Below are positions 58,766 to 64,000 of a DNA stretch of 64,000 nt, in pieces. A program made the position numbers and the translations under genes. The DNA is from Atrichornis clamosus (Eukaryota; Chordata; Aves; Passeriformes; Menuridae), in the NCBI GenBank assembly GCA_013400975.1, contig WBMZ01009466.1:151323-215322 (forward strand). The letters are read 5' to 3'. The first letter of the stretch is position 1; every line of letters begins with the position of its first letter. The notes under the pieces are model-generated. The model was given only the letters and a program-made list of their open reading frames with translations, was not told where the DNA came from and made no database searches.

Positions 58766-61700
58766 CATTTAACAGTATTCACACAGATATACAGAATGTG
58801 ATTCTGTGAATTTGAGGTACAAACATCTATTTCCTTTATTTTGGTGTCAGATGGATGACACATATTGAATATTCTGAGAATTCCTTTCTGTTCTGACAGA
58901 CTGAACAACAGAGATTAATGATTGATCTCTTTAAATCACTTACATAGAGAAATTTTCTTACAGGATCCAAGAGATCAAGTCAGAGTATTCCAGTACAATG
59001 CTTCATCAAAGTGAATTACAGATTAAACAAACAGAAACTCAGGGTTTTTTTCTGGCCTTTTACTAAAGAAATATGTGTGTATTCAGTGAAATCTTGTCTT
59101 TCACCCATTGATTGCTCACCATTTCCTGTACATGTTTATTTTGCTGGTTTTTTAAATCAATACAGCACAAGGCAACCGTAAGTTCACTAAAAATAGCAAG
59201 AAAAAAAGAAAGAAACTTATTTTACAGATAAGGGTTTCTAAATCACTACTGCCATACAAAATAAGTGATAATAGAATAGTATTTGGAATTAAATTATTCT
59301 TGTTTAGTCAAAGTTCCATGAATATATCCAAAGGTGGATCCTGAAGATCCTCTACATTCTGCCAACCAGAGAGCTTCCTAAAACTCTCAGGCTGGTTGCC
59401 TTTTGAATTAATTTCAGGACGTGTGTCTTCTAGTAGAACCTGAATGATCAAATTGGCCAAGTTGAACAGAGATGTGTGGGAGTTTGAGATGCAGGCTCTG
59501 CCTCATTAGAGATATTTCTACTTGATGCTCATGAGGAAAAAACAAGAAACCCTTCCTAGAGACATGAGGACTTTTTCACTTTTACACAGTACTCATTCAT
59601 CCAGAAATACATTTGCTGTCTTTTTCTGTTCTCTATGCTGCAGTTTCTGGAACATTTTGAATGTTATTCTGAGTATACCTTTAATTATTAGAGGTTTGGG
59701 ATTTTTGTAATCTATGCTATATGGTATATTCACAGTTTATCACAAAATCAACATCCTTTGTCTGAGTGCACATTATTTTTACAGTATTCACCCTAATTGT
59801 TGGTAATAGTGATCTCTAGGAAGTTTCTCATGTTATTAGGTTGAATCTGAAATCTCTTTAATTTACTGCACTAAGATAATATAATGACTATCGCTGATAA
59901 GTACTTTATATTCAGGTTTTAACTCAGCTTCCCAATATTAAATCCAGGCTTTTAATTTAGTACCCAGTGAAGGCGGTACAACCTGAATCATGTATTCTTT
60001 AAAAGCAACTGATAAGTTCTCAGTTAAAAATGTTTACAGATAATGCATCGAACTTGTAGCCTTTAAACCATAACACTCAGTTTCTTTGCTGAAAAAAGAA
60101 AGTTATAAAATAGTGAAAAAAACATTGAAGAAGTTAGATCTCATATTTGAACACTAGATTATCTCATATTCAAAAACTATAGTGAAAAATCTGTGTAGTT
60201 TTATGTTCAGGGGATACAGAAACTGGGTGTTACCATAGTATGCAGCTTACAAAAGGGACAAAGAGGCCTCATGAGCTATGACAGTTTACATACACTACAG
60301 CTAGCTTATTCTGTCTTCAAAAGAAAGTATTGGTTTGTATTTATACTCACATATCAAGGTTCATATCAAGAATTTCCTAAATCAGGAATGTGACGTGGAT
60401 ATGAAAAATATTACACAGTGAGATCAGTCTGTTACCGCTTACAATCTTGAGCAGCTGAGTGCAAAGTATTGAGAGCTGTGTTTAAAGGTGGTAAGGACTT
60501 TGTGTTATCTGAGTTTCCTTTTGTCTGTCAACAGCAATTCTTTAGACAATTCATTGGAAAAATACTTTTATGTTCTTTACTAGTACAGGTTTTTATGTTC
60601 TATTCTTGCAGTATTCATCCTTTTGTAGCATGACAGAATATCTTTAAAATAAGTCTATAGTAGACTTGTGGTCACAAGTAGATTTACTTAGTTTTGGGGT
60701 TTTTTTGTGTTTCTGATGCCAAAGATTTCTTAACAAAATTCATTCGCTCTGGAGACTTTGTTCCTTCCTTGGAAAATTCCTAGGAGTACACCACTGCAAA
60801 TGACAATATTTCCTACTGCATTGCTTTTCCTGGAATTGAGATGCCGAGAAATCAAAGTTTTTAGTTGCATTACTCACAGAAAATAATATTTTAATTGAAC
60901 AGACAAATTAAACTTTTATGTTTTTATATCATCAGAAAGGAATATCAAAATATATACATAAAATATATGTTACATAGATGTACATACCTGTACATATATA
61001 CACATATATAATAATCTGGTACAAAGATATTGTTACTATGATAAAATTTTCAGATTTAATTTTATACACTCAAACCCACATATCTATGCAATTGAGGATA
61101 ATATAGTTGAAATAACTGTTACAAGCATTATACTCATCTGATGTCTTACCATTTATCAAACATTTAATGTAATAAAAGGTATGCTAATTTTTTATCATTT
61201 CATTGTGTTCTTGTTTTTATAAAGGTACAAGGAATGTCCATTTCATAAATGCTTTTGCAAAGTATACCAAATTATTTTTATCACTGAATATCATATTTCT
61301 TATTATTTTTCTAGTTTCATTACTATTATCTAAAACTCGAGTTTTCTAAACCTCTGGTGTCAGACAACTAGTAAAATAATACATAAATTGCCATATTATA
61401 AAAAAAATCCTCTACAGCTCAAGTAAGTATCTCACCTGTGAAAGTCAGCATTCCTAAACAAACACAGAGATAACAACCCTGAAAACCTGTAGAAAGTTAT
61501 ATTAACAGATTATTCTACTTGCACAACTTTACAGCTCTGCAAGCCATATCACTATGGAGTAGTGAATAATTTCACAACAGTACTGAATTCCATTACAGAA
61601 CCTTCATTACTGGATTATTGGCCCATTAAAGCTATCAACACATCATTCTTGAATAATCACCATAATGATGAGCCACTGCCCTGAAACATAATGATGTGTA

Positions 61701-64000
61701 TATGCCCCGCAGCAATAATAAAATAACAAAATAATGTATACGAATATAACAAAGTACTAAGTGGAGTTGACAACAATCAGTAAAAAGACTGGCATGTCTG
61801 TTTAGTATTCCCTAAAGCAATGAGAACAGTAGGTGAAGAACTTGTTTTAAATACACTCTATCTGAGGTAAGATATGAAGAAAAAGTACCTATTCTACCAT
61901 TTCTAATGTCCAGCCATGGAGGAAAAAAGATGTGCCTGAATGTTTGTTTAATGAATTGGTTTATTCCATACTTAAGGATTTCCCCCATTTATTAATAGAA
62001 ATAACTGGGACACTCACAGAATTGCTTCAGCAAAAATTCCATATTTTCCAAGAAAACTGATACTACAGGAACACTACTACTGCACATTTTTTTATGTATC
62101 TTCCAAAACACCTTCAATTTTAAGCTGAAAATATTCCCTTGTGGGAATGAGTGAGTGGGTCATTTTCAGAGCTCAATCAGTTCTTGCAATTTCTTCCAAA
62201 AGTGCCAACAGGGATGCTATTAATTGGAGCTAAGATAGATTTTGTGATGTGCCTTGAGATCATTATTGTATTTCATACAGGTCACTGACCCACTGTTAGC
62301 TAGTGATACGTTACTGATCAAGAAACTTCAAACTGTTATGATTCATCTACCAATCTCTCTTCTTCTTTTTATTTAAGGGAATTAATAATTTTTCCTTCTT
62401 TTCAGATAAAAATTGAATTCTACTCTGAAAGATACACTTTAGCTAAAATGCAAGTTACTGAATTTTGTTCAGGGGCAATTGGGTGAAGTATAATGACCTA
62501 TGGGAAGTGATCCAACTTTATAATCAGATTGGCCCTTGAGGCCCTCAGGTCTGTAGTCTATGAAGTTTAGCTGAAGTATTCCTGCTTTTTGAACCTGCAC
62601 CGTTTACACTGTGATAAGATTCTTCTTAAAGAAGAGCTCTTCTTGCAGTTCTGAAACAGAGAGGATATCCCAAAACAACAATTTCTTACTCCAGCTGTAT
62701 TCATGGAAGTGTTAATGCTGACTACTTGCCACTATAACAAAGTGGAATCCATTCACCCATTATCCTTGAACACAGCACATTTCCAATGTAATTTTCTTTC
62801 CTTTCAGTCACTTTAAAATAAGGGAAAATGGGCAGATGAGGAGGGGTATCACTTCTAGATGGTTTTTCTTAAAGAAACAGCCTGAACTTGGCAGGGCCAG
62901 TAACTTCATGTGATGATATTTCAGACTTCCATGTATGTGTATGCTTTCCACTTTCCTGGCTGTAATATATTATAGGACACTGTAGAAGGAGAAAAATTTT
63001 TCAGTTTGATGGCCACTGCTGCGTGGACTAAGTGGAGGCTGAAGTGTCTTCAGGACTTTGAAATCCATAGACTCGGCTGCCTGACTAAGCCTCTCCAGTT
63101 AGTGAAGAGTTTCAGATTTCTTATTAAGGAAAAGAATGAAGGCACTAAATAATGCATATTTTCTTTGTGATTAATTTGCACCTGGCTACAGTCTACTTGC
63201 CCTCTGTTGTTTTTAAGGAAGAGGTTAAAAAGAGTTTGCACAGAGCAGGTTAAGGGTAAGATGCTGTAGCTGAGACCACACTCACAAATAGTACATCTGT
63301 GAGTAGAGTGAATATAATAAATAAGGTTTCAAAGCTCTTGATTAAAGAAAGTGTTTATAGTTTCCATGGCTGGAGATGGAAACTTGTAGTCAAGCAAGTC
63401 TAGTTCCTTCTTGCAGTAAAACGTTTGCCAGTGAACTTTTTGACAATATATTTGATTTCATCTGGACAGACGATATGACTGCTGACTACAGCATATGAGT
63501 TAAAGATGTAACAGATGGAGAGGATACACTAAAACTTTAAATTTTTGCATATATAAGGCAGTAATATTCCATCTGGGACTTGCTCTGCCTTTGTGTTGCA
63601 TTGAACACCTCATCAGCCTACAGCAGGCACCTCAGCTTCTCTACTTCACAGAGACACTGTCCCAAACTTCTAAATACCAAGAAAAAACTTTTCAAACAAT
63701 TTTTTCCTTGAATGTGTTTGATCACCATGGGAATAGTTTAATATTCTTACCTGCATGTTTTTAAGCCATACTGCAGAAAATGTTGATGTGCCAACTCTAG
63801 CAGATTATAGATGCACGTATAATAAGGAACTTAAACATTTAATGAAAAAAAAACTTACTGATGAGAAAAAATGGATTTTTTAAAATTTTTACATTATATA
63901 CACATAATTCTGGGAAACTTAGGTATTAAAATGGTCAATCCTTGCAGCAACAACTGTGTATAACTCCCTTTTGGATGAAAAGTTGTCTTAGTTTGAAAGA
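58766..64000. other. Unique AT-rich non-coding DNA
   Basis: No gene, LINE or LTR was recognised. A TA/CA-rich alternating stretch lies at 60945-61012 (ACATATATACACATATATAA). Frames are under 80 codons. The segment 61590-61690 carries several TAAT-type words, but these are expected at this base composition. Confidence 0.5.

Noticed and set aside
61590..61690. Cluster of TAAT-like homeodomain words as an enhancer
   Set aside because: Such words are expected at this AT content; conservation data would be needed.
1..64000. Bacterial or phage features, CRISPR arrays, tRNA or rRNA genes
   Set aside because: Gene density, composition and CR1/LTR content are those of a vertebrate; no regularly spaced repeats with unique spacers and no tRNA or rRNA sequences were seen.

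Overview
This is a 64 kb stretch of non-coding vertebrate DNA, most likely from a bird and probably a songbird. It is AT-rich. No open frame looks like a conserved gene: the longest run is about 160 codons, and the frames that can be explained are pieces of retroelements or translated simple repeats. I see no ribosome binding sites, operons, tRNA or rRNA genes, CRISPR arrays or recognisable protein-coding exons. The bird assignment rests on several CR1 LINE copies, two of which end in the CR1-type 3' terminus (a TTCTATGA-like repeat), and on solo LTRs of a type I recognise from avian genomes. The species cannot be told from the window. The region is best read as a gene desert or the inside of a very large intron.

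Layout. 1-17 kb is mostly unique AT-rich DNA with a 49-bp tandem duplication (5.5 kb), old degraded SINE-like fragments (6.5 kb, possibly 9.15 kb), two GC-rich patches (7.7 and 9.6 kb) and an ATTTT tract (13.7 kb). 17-28 kb holds two plus-strand CR1 3' copies (17.3-18.2 and 27.3-28.0 kb), a short minus-strand CR1 end (22.0 kb), several small tandem repeats, and a solo LTR (26,735-27,249) just upstream of the second CR1. 28-44 kb is largely unique, with two more old MIR-like fragments (32.0 and 35.4 kb), a minus-strand CR1 (34.1 kb) and a GGAA tract (42.0 kb). 44.8-58.8 kb is the most repeat-dense part. It has a CR1 3' ORF end (44.8 kb), a 917-bp solo LTR with intact ends and a target-site duplication (51,455-52,371), short CR1 ends at 52.4, 54.5 and 58.6 kb, a CR1 endonuclease fragment (55.6-56.2 kb) and a third LTR (57.6-58.2 kb). 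58.8-64 kb is again unique AT-rich DNA.

No genes act together here. The biology visible is retroelement history in layers: very old amniote SINE-like remnants, middle-aged CR1 fragments with frameshifts and deletions, and younger LTR insertions, one of which still has matching flanks and an internal GC- and CpG-rich minisatellite. I found no new biological system. The observations most worth checking are the 51.5-52.4 kb LTR with its G-rich minisatellite, the 26.7 kb LTR, and the scattered MIR-like relics.
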